The position numbers and the translations under genes were made by a program. Shown here in pieces: positions 1 through 8,911 of a DNA stretch of 45,727 nt. The notes beneath the pieces were generated by a model. It did not search any database. It worked only from the letters and a program-made list of their open reading frames with translations, and had not been told where the DNA came from. Numbering within the stretch: the stretch's first letter is position 1; every line of letters starts with the position of its first letter. Origin of the DNA: Metallibacterium scheffleri (GTDB taxonomy: Bacteria > Pseudomonadota > Gammaproteobacteria > Xanthomonadales > Rhodanobacteraceae); the NCBI RefSeq assembly GCF_002077135.1, contig NZ_LDOS01000004.1:1-45727 (forward strand). The letters are read 5' to 3'.

Positions 1-439
1 CAGTTTCGAGTCAAAGACGATTCGATCACTGACAGCGGATAGCTCGCCCCGGTCGCCAACCTGGCCATATCGCTAACAAAGCGTGGCGAGCGAACCCAGT
101 GGAATAGGTATCCACCATCCAACCTCTCGGGACGCGGCCGTACCACGCAGAATCCAGTGGACGCGGTCGCGCCATCGAGCTTCTGAGGCACACGCGCAAC
201 CGCATTTAAGTTGGGTCGAACCGTCGACACGAGAACATCGTCAGTGCGAATGAGCTGCCGCGCCCTGCTTGGGGCGTCTACACAGGCGAGCTGTCGCGCA
301 CCTGTAATCGCCTTGGCATCCTGGTCGACTGCGCTTAGGTCGATGTATGTAAAGGCACTATCAGGGTCATCGCGCTCAGGCACCCAGGATGTCACCGCTC
401 CACAAGTTCCCCGATCGTGGCATGCGGCACAGCGCTCAT
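1..439 (-). CDS. hsdS: HsdS 5' part, left copy (partial)
   Basis: This is the beginning of the type I specificity subunit as it appears in the left terminal repeat; the same gene is complete at the other end. The ATG overlaps the hsdM stop codon as ATGA. In this copy a missing G near base 396 ends the frame after about 15 codons, while the other copy carries that G but lacks a C near base 411. Merging the copies restores one continuous frame. This is a duplicate view of one gene, not a second gene. Confidence 0.8.
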
Positions 440-589
440 CCGAGCATCCCCTCCAGCTCCTTCATCCCCTGCTGGATCTCCTCCTCCAGCGTCGCCAGCT
501 CGGCGAGGATCTCTTTCGGCGCGCGGTGTTCGATCGCCTCGTGCACCACTTCCTTGTAGCGGTTGAGCGAGAGGTCGTAGCCCTGAGCG
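1..589. repeat. Terminal direct repeat, left copy
   Basis: This stretch recurs as the last 590 bases of the window. Three one-base differences separate the copies: a G run near base 38, a G run near base 396 and a C run near base 411. All three are in homopolymers, as expected for long-read consensus errors. The repeat carries the 5' part of hsdS and the 3' end of hsdM on the minus strand, so genes run continuously from one end of the window into the other. The simplest reading is assembly overlap of a circular molecule or circularised contig. Confidence 0.93.
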
Positions 590-1972
590 GCGATGTCGGC
601 CTTGGCCACGCAGAAGCTCTGCGCGGTGCGCGGGCGTTCGCGCTCGGCGCCGTCGCGTTCGGCCCAGCGTGCCAGCACGTCGGGCAGGTTGTTCTTGGCG
701 TGCTCCTCCGCGCTGAGCGCCAAGCGCGGTGTTGGGCCGAGCTTGTCCTCGGCCAGCAACGGCGCGCGCTTGTCGTCGAGGCTCCAGCCGTCGGCCTCGA
801 CCTCGTAGAACCAGACGTGATCGGTGCCACCGGAGTTGGTCTTGGTGAACAGCAGATCGCGGTGGAGACGCCCGCGTAGGGCCGGAAGACACCGCCGGGC
901 AGCTTGACCACGGCATCGAGCTTCTGGTCCTCGACCAGCATCCGGCGCAGCGCCCTGTGCGCGGTGCTGGAGCCGAACAGCACGCCATCGGCACGATCAC
1001 AGCGGCACGGCCACCGGGCTTGAGCAGGCGCAGGAAGAGCGCGAGGAACAGCAGCTCGGTCTTCTTGGTCTTGACGATCTGCAGCAGATCCTTGGCCGTG
1101 TTCTCGTAGTCCAGGCTGCCGGCGAAGGGTGGATTGGCCAGCACCAGCGTGTACTTCTCTTCCTCGCCGGCGTGGTCCTGGGCGAGGGAGTCGCGGTAGC
1201 GGATGTCGGGGTTCTCCACGCCGTGCAGCAGCATGTTCATGCTGCCGATGCGCAACATGGTGTTGTCGAAGTCGAAGCCGTGGAACATGCGGTGATGGAA
1301 GTGCTCGCGCAGCCTGGCGTCGTGCAGGATGTCCGGGTAGCGCTCGCGCAGGACTTCGCCCGCCTCGACCAGGAATCCCGCCGTGCCGCAGGCCGGATCG
1401 CAGATGACATCGGTGGGCTGCGGCGCGGTCAGCTCCACCATCAGCCGGATGATGTGGCGCGGGGTACGGAACTGGCCGTTCTGCCCGGCGCTGGCGATCT
1501 TGCCGAGCATGTATTTCGTAGAGGTCGCCCTTGGTGTCGCGATCCTCCATCGGCCACGGCGTCGAGCAGGTCCACCACCTTGGACAGCAGCGCCGGCGTG
1601 GGGATGGTGAAGCGCGCGTCCTTCATGTGGTGCGCGTAGGTGGACTCGTCACCGCCCAGCGTGCGCAAAACGGGAAGACATGGTCGCCAACGACGACGTA
1701 CATGTCGCCCGGGGCAAGTGCTTGAAGCGCGACCAGCGCAGATCCTCGTAGGGGCGGCCCCTGGGATCGATGCCTTCGGGAACACCCGCTGTGCCATCGG
1801 CCTGTTTGAGCCGCGCGGACTTGTTCTCCTCCAGCGTCTGCAGGTCGTCCAGCCGTCGCAGGAAGAGCAGGTAGGTGATCTGCTCGATGACTTCCAGCGG
1901 ATTGGAGATGCCGCCGGACCAGAAGGCGTTCCAGACTTGGTCGATTTGGTTCTTGATGGTGCCGGTGATCAT
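436..1972 (-). CDS. hsdM: Type I restriction-modification DNA methyltransferase HsdM (apparent frameshifts)
   Basis: HsdM is the adenine-N6 methylating subunit of a type I restriction-modification complex and works with HsdS and HsdR. The start region ([20 protein letters not shown]) and the stretch [20 protein letters not shown] match the helical N-terminal domain. The SAM-binding motif [10 protein letters not shown] and the catalytic NPPF motif follow, then a C-terminal segment ending KELEGMLG. The total length, about 512 codons, is normal for the family. The reading frame changes about six times, roughly at 1712, 1672, 1548, 1515, 985 and 868, but the translation stays family-like throughout. 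The breaks therefore look like single-base consensus errors near the contig end and not genuine decay. The stop overlaps the hsdS start by four bases (ATGA), and hsdS continues at the other end of the window. Confidence 0.85.
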
Positions 1973-2081
1973 GCGGGCAGGGTTCCGGTTATCAGCGTGG
2001 TGCGCGACCGTCTCTCAGCACGCGTCCGGAGAGGCGATCAATGATGATCTAAAGCGTAATACGTTGGGCGCGCGATGCGAT

Positions 2082-3525
2082 TTACGCTGCTTCAGCCGGA
2101 ATCCTCACTGCAACCAGACCGTGTCCCGGGCGGTGTCTGGCAGAACGGCCAGCGATGCGTCGTGGGCGCGCTTCGCGCGGCGCAGGATCAATGCCAGTTT
2201 CGGCGATGCGCCGCGCATCGGTCTTGTCGAGCCTGCTTGCCGTAACAATCTCCGGAACGATCTTGTACAGCATGACACGCTTGATCTGGATGAGGCCAAG
2301 CGCATCGAGCGCAGGCTGGATCGCCTGCTCAAACAGCTTGGACTTGTGCTTGCCGTGCTGCACCCTGCGCGCCTGTCGATAGGCAGCAAGCACCTGATTC
2401 TGGACGTGCAGGATCTCGGGTTGCTTGCAGCCTGCATGATCCGCAACGAGAGCCAGCGAGGGCAGATAGCAGACCGCCGCGCGCCGCAGCAGATTACGCA
2501 GCGCAACTTGAAGGCGGACGGAGCCGCGAAGACGGCTGCGCGGTGTCAGCGGGAGATAGTCGAAGCCTTGCCAGAATCCGAAGAACGGCTCGCGCTGCGC
2601 GGTCCTGACCGGATCGAGCAGGATGTCCAGCACGGAGCAGCCATGCATCCCGGCCAGGTTCACGAGCATCTTGAGCGAAATTTTCGTGGCGGGTGCATAG
2701 GACCACAGCGATACGACCGAGCGCAGCGCGGACGGCAAATCCGCTCGATCACCGTGCATAACGCTGAAGGCTTCCAGAAATTGGTGGAAGCGATCTGCGG
2801 GCAATTTTTCTTGCGCGGGATCCGAGCAGAGCTCGATCACCTGGTCGACTTGCGATTCGACCCAGCGATCCAATGGGGTCAGGTGTGCGCTAACCGGCTC
2901 TGCGTCCCATCCGAGAGGTGTTCGGCAAAATCGACAGGCTCGCCGCGCCCCGGTAATGTGTACGGACCGGCTGCGCTTTGCCGCAGGATCGGCAGCGGTC
3001 CACGAGTTCACTGCCATGCAGCGAGCAGAGCTTCTTGATCTCGATCGACCAGGTGAGCGGCTCTGCAGATCTGTCCACATCCCACTGCAAGTAACACACA
3101 GGGCACCAGCGTCTGGCGCGCGCCGCACTGGAGAAGGCGTGCACGCCCATCACCGCGGAGCAGGCCCATGGCGTGCCATGGCGAAGGAGATCGTTCTGGC
3201 CGGTCAGCCGCTCGATGGCCGCGATACGCGCTTCAAGCTCCGTTTCATTGCACAGGAACGGAGACGACGTGCCATGCGGCGGAAAGAGGATCTGTCCTGC
3301 CGCAGCGTTGCAGATCTCGAGCATCCTGTCATGCGTGATGCCCACGAGATCCACGAGACGTATCAGGTAGTGATCGAGGCTCTCGACCTGTGCAGTCCCG
3401 GTGCCGCGCAGCTGCAGCGGCGGCAGCGCCGTCCACATCCTGGCCTGGGGTGGCGACAATGGCTTGAAGGATTGTTCGGGCGCCATCGTGCTTGACATCG
3501 ACATTGCAGTTATTTCGTGCATCAA
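2082..3525 (-). CDS. tniQ2: Second TniQ/TnsD-family target-selection protein (one frameshift)
   Basis: TniQ/TnsD proteins choose insertion sites for Tn7-like transposons and hand the target to TnsC. The N-terminal part contains the TniQ core (MWTALPP, QVESLDHYLIRL, ERLTGQNDLL) and a zinc-binding region with RRWCPVCY, LCSLHGSELVDRC and CGKAQP. After a frame change near 2945, in a GC-rich C run, it continues with CRFCRTPLGWDAEPV and a long C-terminal region ending at 2082. It is clearly related to the TniQ downstream of tnsC but divergent, especially in the C-terminal half. It is transcribed away from the tnsAB module and toward hsdM, 109 bp away. The single break is probably a sequencing error because the reading on both sides is well preserved. 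The start could also lie about 29 codons downstream, at the Met before WTALPP. Confidence 0.78.
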
Positions 3526-3901
3526 TGAGAAGTCGCCATGCTGGTCAAGCGTGAACGCCGCCGGTCATGGCGGGCCGGGCAGTAGAAGCCGCCTGGCCAG
3601 TGTGCCGTGGTGAGGCATGGTAGGTCTTGGCTTCGGTGCAGTACCGCTGCATATGCTCGACCAGCGCAGGCCCTGTCGATGCGCTTTTCAACTGCCGCAG
3701 GCTGGCCAACAGCACGACATTGATCCGACATGTCTCGGTGCCCATGGAGGAGAGGCCGTTATCGTGACCCGCAGGCGTCGCAATTCATGAGACGGAGGGC
3801 TGTAGTTCCGGGCGAGCAACGATTTGCCCGTCTTGACGCATGGTCAACCATAACCCTGCAAGCCGATCCATTGTCGATGCGCGCCAACAGGCACGTCTAT
3901 C
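3526..3901. other. Intergenic region without a recognised gene
   Basis: Only short overlapping open frames on the minus strand occur here, the longest about 66 codons, and none resembles a known family. The segment lies between the start of the second tniQ and the end of a minus-strand hypothetical gene, so it may hold the tniQ2 promoter. No repeat or strong hairpin was noticed. Confidence 0.4.
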
Positions 3902-4768
3902 TTAGGTCGTCGGGGGTGACGGTCGATGTGACTTCTTAAGAGTCGCCCTGCGCTGCTCGCGGCGCCGTTGCTGGTCGCGCCAGACTGTGCCGGGGATCCA
4001 GTGCGCAGGCAGCACGGGATCCTCGATCTCGACGAATCGATGTGTCAACGGATCGCGCGGCCGATATTCGCGGATCGGCTCGTGGTTCGGATCAGACGCC
4101 TGGCGCTTGATGATGTCGAGATCGACATCGAACATGATGAACGTCGAGATCTCCCGATACCTCACCGTTTCGAGCAACTTGAAGAGTTGATCGACGTGTG
4201 GAGCCAGCCATGACTCCTTGAGCGCCGCCGGCGCGGCCCGGTAAACATCCATACACGCCGTAAAGTGGTAGTCCAGCTCACCTTGAGCTTCACACATGCG
4301 TGCGACCCAGACCGCGGCGATGAATCCCCAGATGTCGCCACGCCTCACGAGACTCGACGTGTCCTTCTCGTGCAGGGTTGGCACCCAGTGACGACGCTCG
4401 CGGAGTTCCTCGTCGTTCGGGAATCTCCAAACGATCAGCGGAACACGCGTTTCGCGGTAGGGCGCGAAGAGCTTCCGTAACTCTTGAACGGTGAACGGGC
4501 GATCTTCAAGTAGCGGGAACAGTGGAGAATCGAAAACGGCCAGTGTGCCTGACAATAGGCGCTCGATTCGTTGTGCGGACAGGCGCGTCGGCAGGGCTTT
4601 TCCCGTTCGCCACTTGTCAGCAAGGCTCGATCTGGCTCGGCCGCGGTACACGCACTCCCTGACGAAATCCCGCCACGCAAGCCCTGATCGTCGTACTGCA
4701 TACTCAAGCCAGATCTTGGTGTGGAATTCACGAACTGGCTGGGCACCCTTACTTTTGCTGCCGTCCAT
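3902..4768 (-). CDS. Hypothetical protein beside the Tn7-like module, possible HTH N-terminus
   Basis: I do not recognise this 288-residue protein. The chosen ATG (MDGSKSKGAQPVREF) leaves a 138-bp divergent gap to the HTH gene at 4907; a longer frame to 4903 would leave almost no promoter. The first 70 residues are basic and helical (LAWRDFVRECVYRGRARSSL), compatible with a DNA-binding domain. The middle and C-terminal parts are mixed alpha/beta with a basic tail. It sits between the second tniQ and the tnsAB operon and is divergent from the small HTH gene, so a regulatory or accessory role in transposition is possible, but this is inferred only from position. Confidence 0.55.
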   Translation of the reverse strand: MDGSKSKGAQPVREFHTKIWLEYAVRRSGLAWRDFVRECVYRGRARSSLADKWRTGKALPTRLSAQRIERLLSGTLAVFDSPLFPLLEDRPFTVQELRKLFAPYRETRVPLIVWRFPNDEELRERRHWVPTLHEKDTSSLVRRGDIWGFIAAVWVARMCEAQGELDYHFTACMDVYRAAPAALKESWLAPHVDQLFKLLETVRYREISTFIMFDVDLDIIKRQASDPNHEPIREYRPRDPLTHRFVEIEDPVLPAHWIPGTVWRDQQRRREQRRATLKKSHRPSPPTT

Positions 4769-4906
4769 GTGACGAAGGGTGTCAACGAAACTGGTACGCA
4801 CGTGAGTCAAATTCTCGCTGGTGCACTCGATCGCAATTGACGCATCGAGCGCTGTTGATACTGAGCAATACTCCGCGAGCGACAGACCCGCCGGAGTGGC
4901 CACCGC

Positions 4907-5191
4907 ATGGCAACCAAAAGACTAGCGCAGACCAGCGGCGACCGTGTGCAGCGAGTTGAGGACGGCTTGGTTCTCAGGTACGGCCCCTTGCTGACCATGG
5001 CCGATGTTTCAGAGGTTCTGCGCTACCCAAGCGTCCAAGCGGTGCAGAAGGCTCGGCTGCGGGGCAGTCTGCCGATCAAGATGGTTCGAATCCCGCCTCG
5101 GCGAGGCTGGTTCGTCAGCAGTCGCAGCCTCGCAGAGTTTCTTGCAACCGTGGAATTGCAGTCGGCAGGCGAGGGCTGCTCGAAAGAGTAA
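4907..5191 (+). CDS. Small helix-turn-helix protein upstream of tnsAB
   Basis: This 94-residue protein has an HTH-like core, LLTMADVSEVLRYPSVQAVQ, followed by a basic wing-like segment (KMVRIPPRRGWFVSSRSLAE). The arrangement resembles small excisionase-like or activator-type DNA-binding proteins. A purine-rich GGAG lies about 12 bases before the ATG. The gene precedes the tnsAB-tnsC-tniQ operon on the same strand, separated by about 250 bp holding two strong hairpins. A role as regulator of the transposition operon is plausible from context. The family assignment is not certain. Confidence 0.6.
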   Translation: MATKRLAQTSGDRVQRVEDGLVLRYGPLLTMADVSEVLRYPSVQAVQKARLRGSLPIKMVRIPPRRGWFVSSRSLAEFLATVELQSAGEGCSKE

Positions 5192-5292
5192 GGCCTCACC
5201 GCCATGAGCTGATGGTTGGGAGTGGGTTAGGCACCAGCACAAGTCTCAGGAGCATCCGGTGGACACGAGCTAACTGCAAATCGCTTCAACGA

Positions 5293-5357
5293 AAGAGCCC
5301 ACGGGTGGCAACCCATGGGCTCTTGGAGGTGCAGACATTAGACCCGTCAGCACCTCC
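5293..5357 (+). promoter_or_regulatory. Two tandem hairpins in the tnsAB leader
   Basis: The first hairpin pairs 5293-5306 with 5311-5324 (14-bp stem, one mismatch, loop GGCA). The second pairs 5325-5332 with 5350-5357 (GGAGGTGC with GCACCTCC). They abut directly and lie about 80 bases before the tnsAB start. There is no clear T-run after either stem, so a classical terminator is not obvious. They could be leader RNA structure, an attenuator or a protein-binding site. Confidence 0.55.
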
Positions 5358-5438
5358 AGTGTACGCGGCACGAGCCGCGAGTCAAGTGCGCCCTGCGGTT
5401 CGGGTAGGGGCGCTTTTCCTCAACACTTGGAGGCAGGT

Positions 5439-7910
5439 ATGAATGATCAAGTATTGACGCCAGCAGGCGGGATTGGCACAGCGCACGAGCGCAGTTGGCG
5501 TGGGGAGCGGGAGGCGGTTTACCAGACGCTTGCCCTGACTGCCGCCCAGCAGCGCTCCATAGAGGAATTGGTTCGCTTGAGCCCTGCCCGCGCGGTGGGC
5601 AAGGGCGCTTTACGCAACATTCGCGGGAGTCTGCCATCGAAAAAGTGTGAGGCGCTGCGGCTCTTCGAGTCGCACACGGTGGAGCGGATGTTCCTGTATG
5701 AACTCGAGTTGGACCCGCAGGTCGTCGGGTATGTCACGCAGGTCCCGCTGACCCGTGTTGAGCGGCGTTTGCCCAACGGGCGCCGGCACATCGCGGCAGC
5801 GACCCTGGATGTCCTGGTCTTCTCGCGCAACGCCATCACCCTCGTGGAGTGCAAAGACCTGAGCTGGTTGCGCGCGCATGAGGATCGCAAGGGCTGGTCC
5901 TGCAACGACGGAACCTGGAGCTGTGAACCCTATGCACGCTGGGCGGTGGCGCATGGGCTTGCCTTCCGCGTCTGGCATCCGCCTTTTCCCTTTGCCATCT
6001 ATCTCCGAAACCTGGAGCTTCTCTTCACGCGCTTGGGCGAACCGCTCGACAAGGCAGCCGAGCCTGCAGCAGCCAAGATCCCGAGGCTGCTGAGAAACCA
6101 CACCTTCACTTGGGCCGATTTACGTGCGCAACTGCCTGGCATCGATGGACGCTCGTTGACAATTCTGTTGGCCCAGCGGCAGCTCTTTGGCACGATCCAG
6201 AGTGATCCGATCGGCGCAGATGCATTCCGCATCTTCGGGGACGAAGCACAGGCGCTGGAAGTCGATCAGGCCCTGCTTCACGCGCGCGCGCGGATGCTGG
6301 GGACCCCAGGTGAGGAAGTACCGGCCGCCACGCCATCGACGGCAGTAGCGCATTGCGCCATGCGCCGACTGCAGCGTTTGCAGGCCATCGAGAAGGGCGA
6401 GGCCAGGCCGACGCGGCGCATGCGCAAACTCGCCAAGCAGGTTGCCGAGGCCGTGCAGAAGGGCGTCACGCCCTATGACGCTTGTCTGCCCTCCTATGCC
6501 GTGAGCGGGAATCGCCTGGCGCGCCTGGATGAGACCCAACAATCTTTGTTGCGCAGGGCAGTCAAGGATTTCCAAGGTCGAACGCCACCAATAGCGATCA
6601 CCAGTGCGTGGACTCTGCTGGAAACGGAATGCAGTGCGGCCGAAGCCGATGCGCCGTCGATCACGACCTTCCGGCGTGCCCTGCGTGCTGAGGATCCAGC
6701 ACTTAGGGCTTTGAAAACGGGCGGCATGCGTGCCTACCAGGCCACAGCGGCGCGGAGTGATCCGCGCCTGCGTTCCGGCGCGGCGAGCGGTTTCCTGCAC
6801 ACGGTCCACATCGACAGTTCGAAGCGCGATGTGCGCGCCTCGTCCGAGCTGAAACGACTGATCGACCAGCGCCGCGCACTCAAGGACGACGCCGGGCGCG
6901 GCTACGACAGCTTCTACATCGCTGTGGACGAATCCTCCGACTCTGTCGTCGGCCACGCATTTGTTGTTGGACCCTCACGCATCGAGGGTGTGGCCTTGCT
7001 CATGCGCGAGATCGTGCATCGGCATGGCGCGCTGCCGCGTGCCATCGTGGACGATCGCGGTCCGGACAACCAAAGCCGCTGGCTGAAGCAATTCGCTCTC
7101 AGCCGGGGCATTACCTTGCTTGATACGATGTCTGGAGGAAGTCGATCCAACAGCCAGGCTGAGAATCGCATCGGCCAGGTCAACGCGCGTGTCTCCCAGC
7201 GGTTGCCGGGGAGCACGCTACCGGATAAGGCCGGACGCTCGGTCGATGGCAAATTCAAAAGCCTGATGACGGCCAAGCTCGAGTTCTTGCAGCTCTGCGG
7301 GCTGATCGAAGCATTCCTTTATGAGGACGTTCCGCACATCCCGAATGCACAGGGAGAAACTCCGCAGCAGAGGAAGGAAGCCGCGGTCGAGCGCCTCGGC
7401 ACGCTGGGTATCCCTTGCCTCTTCGATGATGAGCTGCTGTTTGCAACGTCACCGCGCTGGACGGGTGGCTTCGTTGCAAACGAGAGACGCGGCATCCGGC
7501 TGGGCAATCACGATTTCACTTCGCTCGAGGTGCGCAACGCACTGCGGACAGGCACGCCCCAGGAACTGCGATTGGACGCCGCCGATCCCAGCGTGCTGCA
7601 TGTCATCATCAATGGGCAGCGGCTCAGGGCGTTTCACGGCAAGGTGCAACAACGCGCCGCACTGAGTGCTGCGGAGCGCCTCTGGCTGCGCCTGGTCGAG
7701 CCCGCCATCCAGGCCGCCAACCGCGACCAGAAGACTCAAGTCGAGCGCAAGCTGAGCCAGCGCATGGAGCGTGCGCGCGCGGCGGCCGACGCGCATACCC
7801 ATCTGCATCCGTCGGCGACTGTGGATGCCAGTGAAGTTTCGTCCATGGAAGATCCGGCAACGGCACGCTGGACAGAGCTGTGGGATGACGCCGCTGCGGA
7901 GATTCGCTGA
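5439..7910 (+). CDS. tnsAB: TnsA-TnsB fusion transposase of a Tn7-like element
   Basis: This 823-residue protein combines the two nucleases that excise and join a Tn7-like transposon. The N-terminal part is TnsA-like, with candidate catalytic residues E77 (in FESHTVERM), D124 (LDVLVFSRN) and E137/K139 (LVECKDL), the order expected for a TnsA endonuclease. The rest is TnsB-like, with HTH-type segments and an RNase H-fold DDE core. Candidate catalytic residues are D459 (VHIDSSKRD), D539 (VDDRGPDN) and E575 (SNSQAENRIG), spaced 80 and 35 residues apart. The ATG at 5439 has a good GGAGG five bases upstream. Its stop overlaps the tnsC start by one base (TGATG). TnsA-TnsB fusions are known in several Tn7-like lineages, including some CRISPR-associated ones, but no cas gene is present here. 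Confidence 0.9.
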   Translation: MNDQVLTPAGGIGTAHERSWRGEREAVYQTLALTAAQQRSIEELVRLSPARAVGKGALRNIRGSLPSKKCEALRLFESHTVERMFLYELELDPQVVGYVTQVPLTRVERRLPNGRRHIAAATLDVLVFSRNAITLVECKDLSWLRAHEDRKGWSCNDGTWSCEPYARWAVAHGLAFRVWHPPFPFAIYLRNLELLFTRLGEPLDKAAEPAAAKIPRLLRNHTFTWADLRAQLPGIDGRSLTILLAQRQLFGTIQSDPIGADAFRIFGDEAQALEVDQALLHARARMLGTPGEEVPAATPSTAVAHCAMRRLQRLQAIEKGEARPTRRMRKLAKQVAEAVQKGVTPYDACLPSYAVSGNRLARLDETQQSLLRRAVKDFQGRTPPIAITSAWTLLETECSAAEADAPSITTFRRALRAEDPALRALKTGGMRAYQATAARSDPRLRSGAASGFLHTVHIDSSKRDVRASSELKRLIDQRRALKDDAGRGYDSFYIAVDESSDSVVGHAFVVGPSRIEGVALLMREIVHRHGALPRAIVDDRGPDNQSRWLKQFALSRGITLLDTMSGGSRSNSQAENRIGQVNARVSQRLPGSTLPDKAGRSVDGKFKSLMTAKLEFLQLCGLIEAFLYEDVPHIPNAQGETPQQRKEAAVERLGTLGIPCLFDDELLFATSPRWTGGFVANERRGIRLGNHDFTSLEVRNALRTGTPQELRLDAADPSVLHVIINGQRLRAFHGKVQQRAALSAAERLWLRLVEPAIQAANRDQKTQVERKLSQRMERARAAADAHTHLHPSATVDASEVSSMEDPATARWTELWDDAAAEIR

Positions 7911-8911
7911 TGGATCTGCTTGAGCATCCGCATTTTGTCGAGGCGCGCGCACGGCTGCGCGCCGTGCTTGGTAATCCAACAGCGGGGCGCATGATCTTTC
8001 TGGTCGGTCCCACCGGGGTCGGCAAGACGACGTTGCGCCACGCCGTGTTCCGCGATCTGGTCGGTAGCCCACAGCAGTGGGGCCAGGGCCGTATTCCCCT
8101 CATCGAGGTCTACGCCGAGCTGCCGGCCAACGCGTATTTCACCTCCAAAGCGTTTGCCCAGACGCTGGTGGAGATGGTCACGTTCCCACGGCTCGGCTGG
8201 ATGAAAGGCGGTGCCCATCGCGAAGCGTGCGAAGTCTTCGAACGCGAGGTGGATCAAGCGCGCGCCCAGCTCGATGGGGTGGATTATTCGCGCGTGCCCG
8301 AGACACGGCTCTGGGGCATCTTTGCGCAACTGGCGCGCACACGCGCAGTCAAAACGGTCTCGGTGGAACAGGCGGCGTCCCTGTGCGTGGTCCGCCGCAA
8401 CAAGCAGCCCGCCGATCACATCCTGCACTTGATGGGGATTGCCGAACAGCTCGAGCTCAACTTCGTGCTGACGGGTGTGACAGCGATGTCCGAGCTGTGG
8501 ATGACGCGCCCGGAGATCCGCCGACGCGCGCACATCGTCTTGATGCGACCGTATTCCCCCTATCGCGAGGAAGATCGCAAGCATTTCGTGGCACTGCTGC
8601 GTGCGATCGAGAACGAGTATGCCGTCGAGCAGGGCGTGCTGCGCGGCATGATCGAGGATCTGTTTGTCGAAACCGCAGGGATCGTCGGCGAGCTTATCCG
8701 GCTGGCAGACGACAGCAGGATGCGCGCCCAGCAGTCCGGACGGGAAGCGATCAGCGAGGTGGACCTGCGCGCCTCCTTTCACAATGACGCCGCCGCGAAA
8801 CAGATGTGGGAAGACGTCCGTCTGTTCGAGGAACTGTGTGCACCCGGTGATCCGCGCGCGCTGAAGAAGCAGGTCCTGCATGAATTGCCACCGAAGGAGC
8901 GGCGCGCATGA
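7910..8911 (+). CDS. tnsC: TnsC/TniB-family AAA+ transposition regulator
   Basis: This 333-residue ATPase should bridge the target selector (TniQ) and the transposase (TnsAB). The Walker A motif VGPTGVGKTT lies around residues 32-41. Conserved downstream segments include LNFVLTGVTAMSELW, compatible with the sensor region of this family. The length fits TniB/TnsC-like ATPases. It starts on the last base of the tnsAB stop codon and its own stop overlaps the tniQ start by four bases (ATGA), so the three genes are translationally coupled. No truncation is visible. Confidence 0.87.
   Translation: MDLLEHPHFVEARARLRAVLGNPTAGRMIFLVGPTGVGKTTLRHAVFRDLVGSPQQWGQGRIPLIEVYAELPANAYFTSKAFAQTLVEMVTFPRLGWMKGGAHREACEVFEREVDQARAQLDGVDYSRVPETRLWGIFAQLARTRAVKTVSVEQAASLCVVRRNKQPADHILHLMGIAEQLELNFVLTGVTAMSELWMTRPEIRRRAHIVLMRPYSPYREEDRKHFVALLRAIENEYAVEQGVLRGMIEDLFVETAGIVGELIRLADDSRMRAQQSGREAISEVDLRASFHNDAAAKQMWEDVRLFEELCAPGDPRALKKQVLHELPPKERRA

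Noticed and set aside
5080-5110. A GGTTCGAATCCCGCC sequence resembling a tRNA T-loop
   Set aside because: It lies inside the small HTH gene and no acceptor, D or anticodon stem can be built around it.
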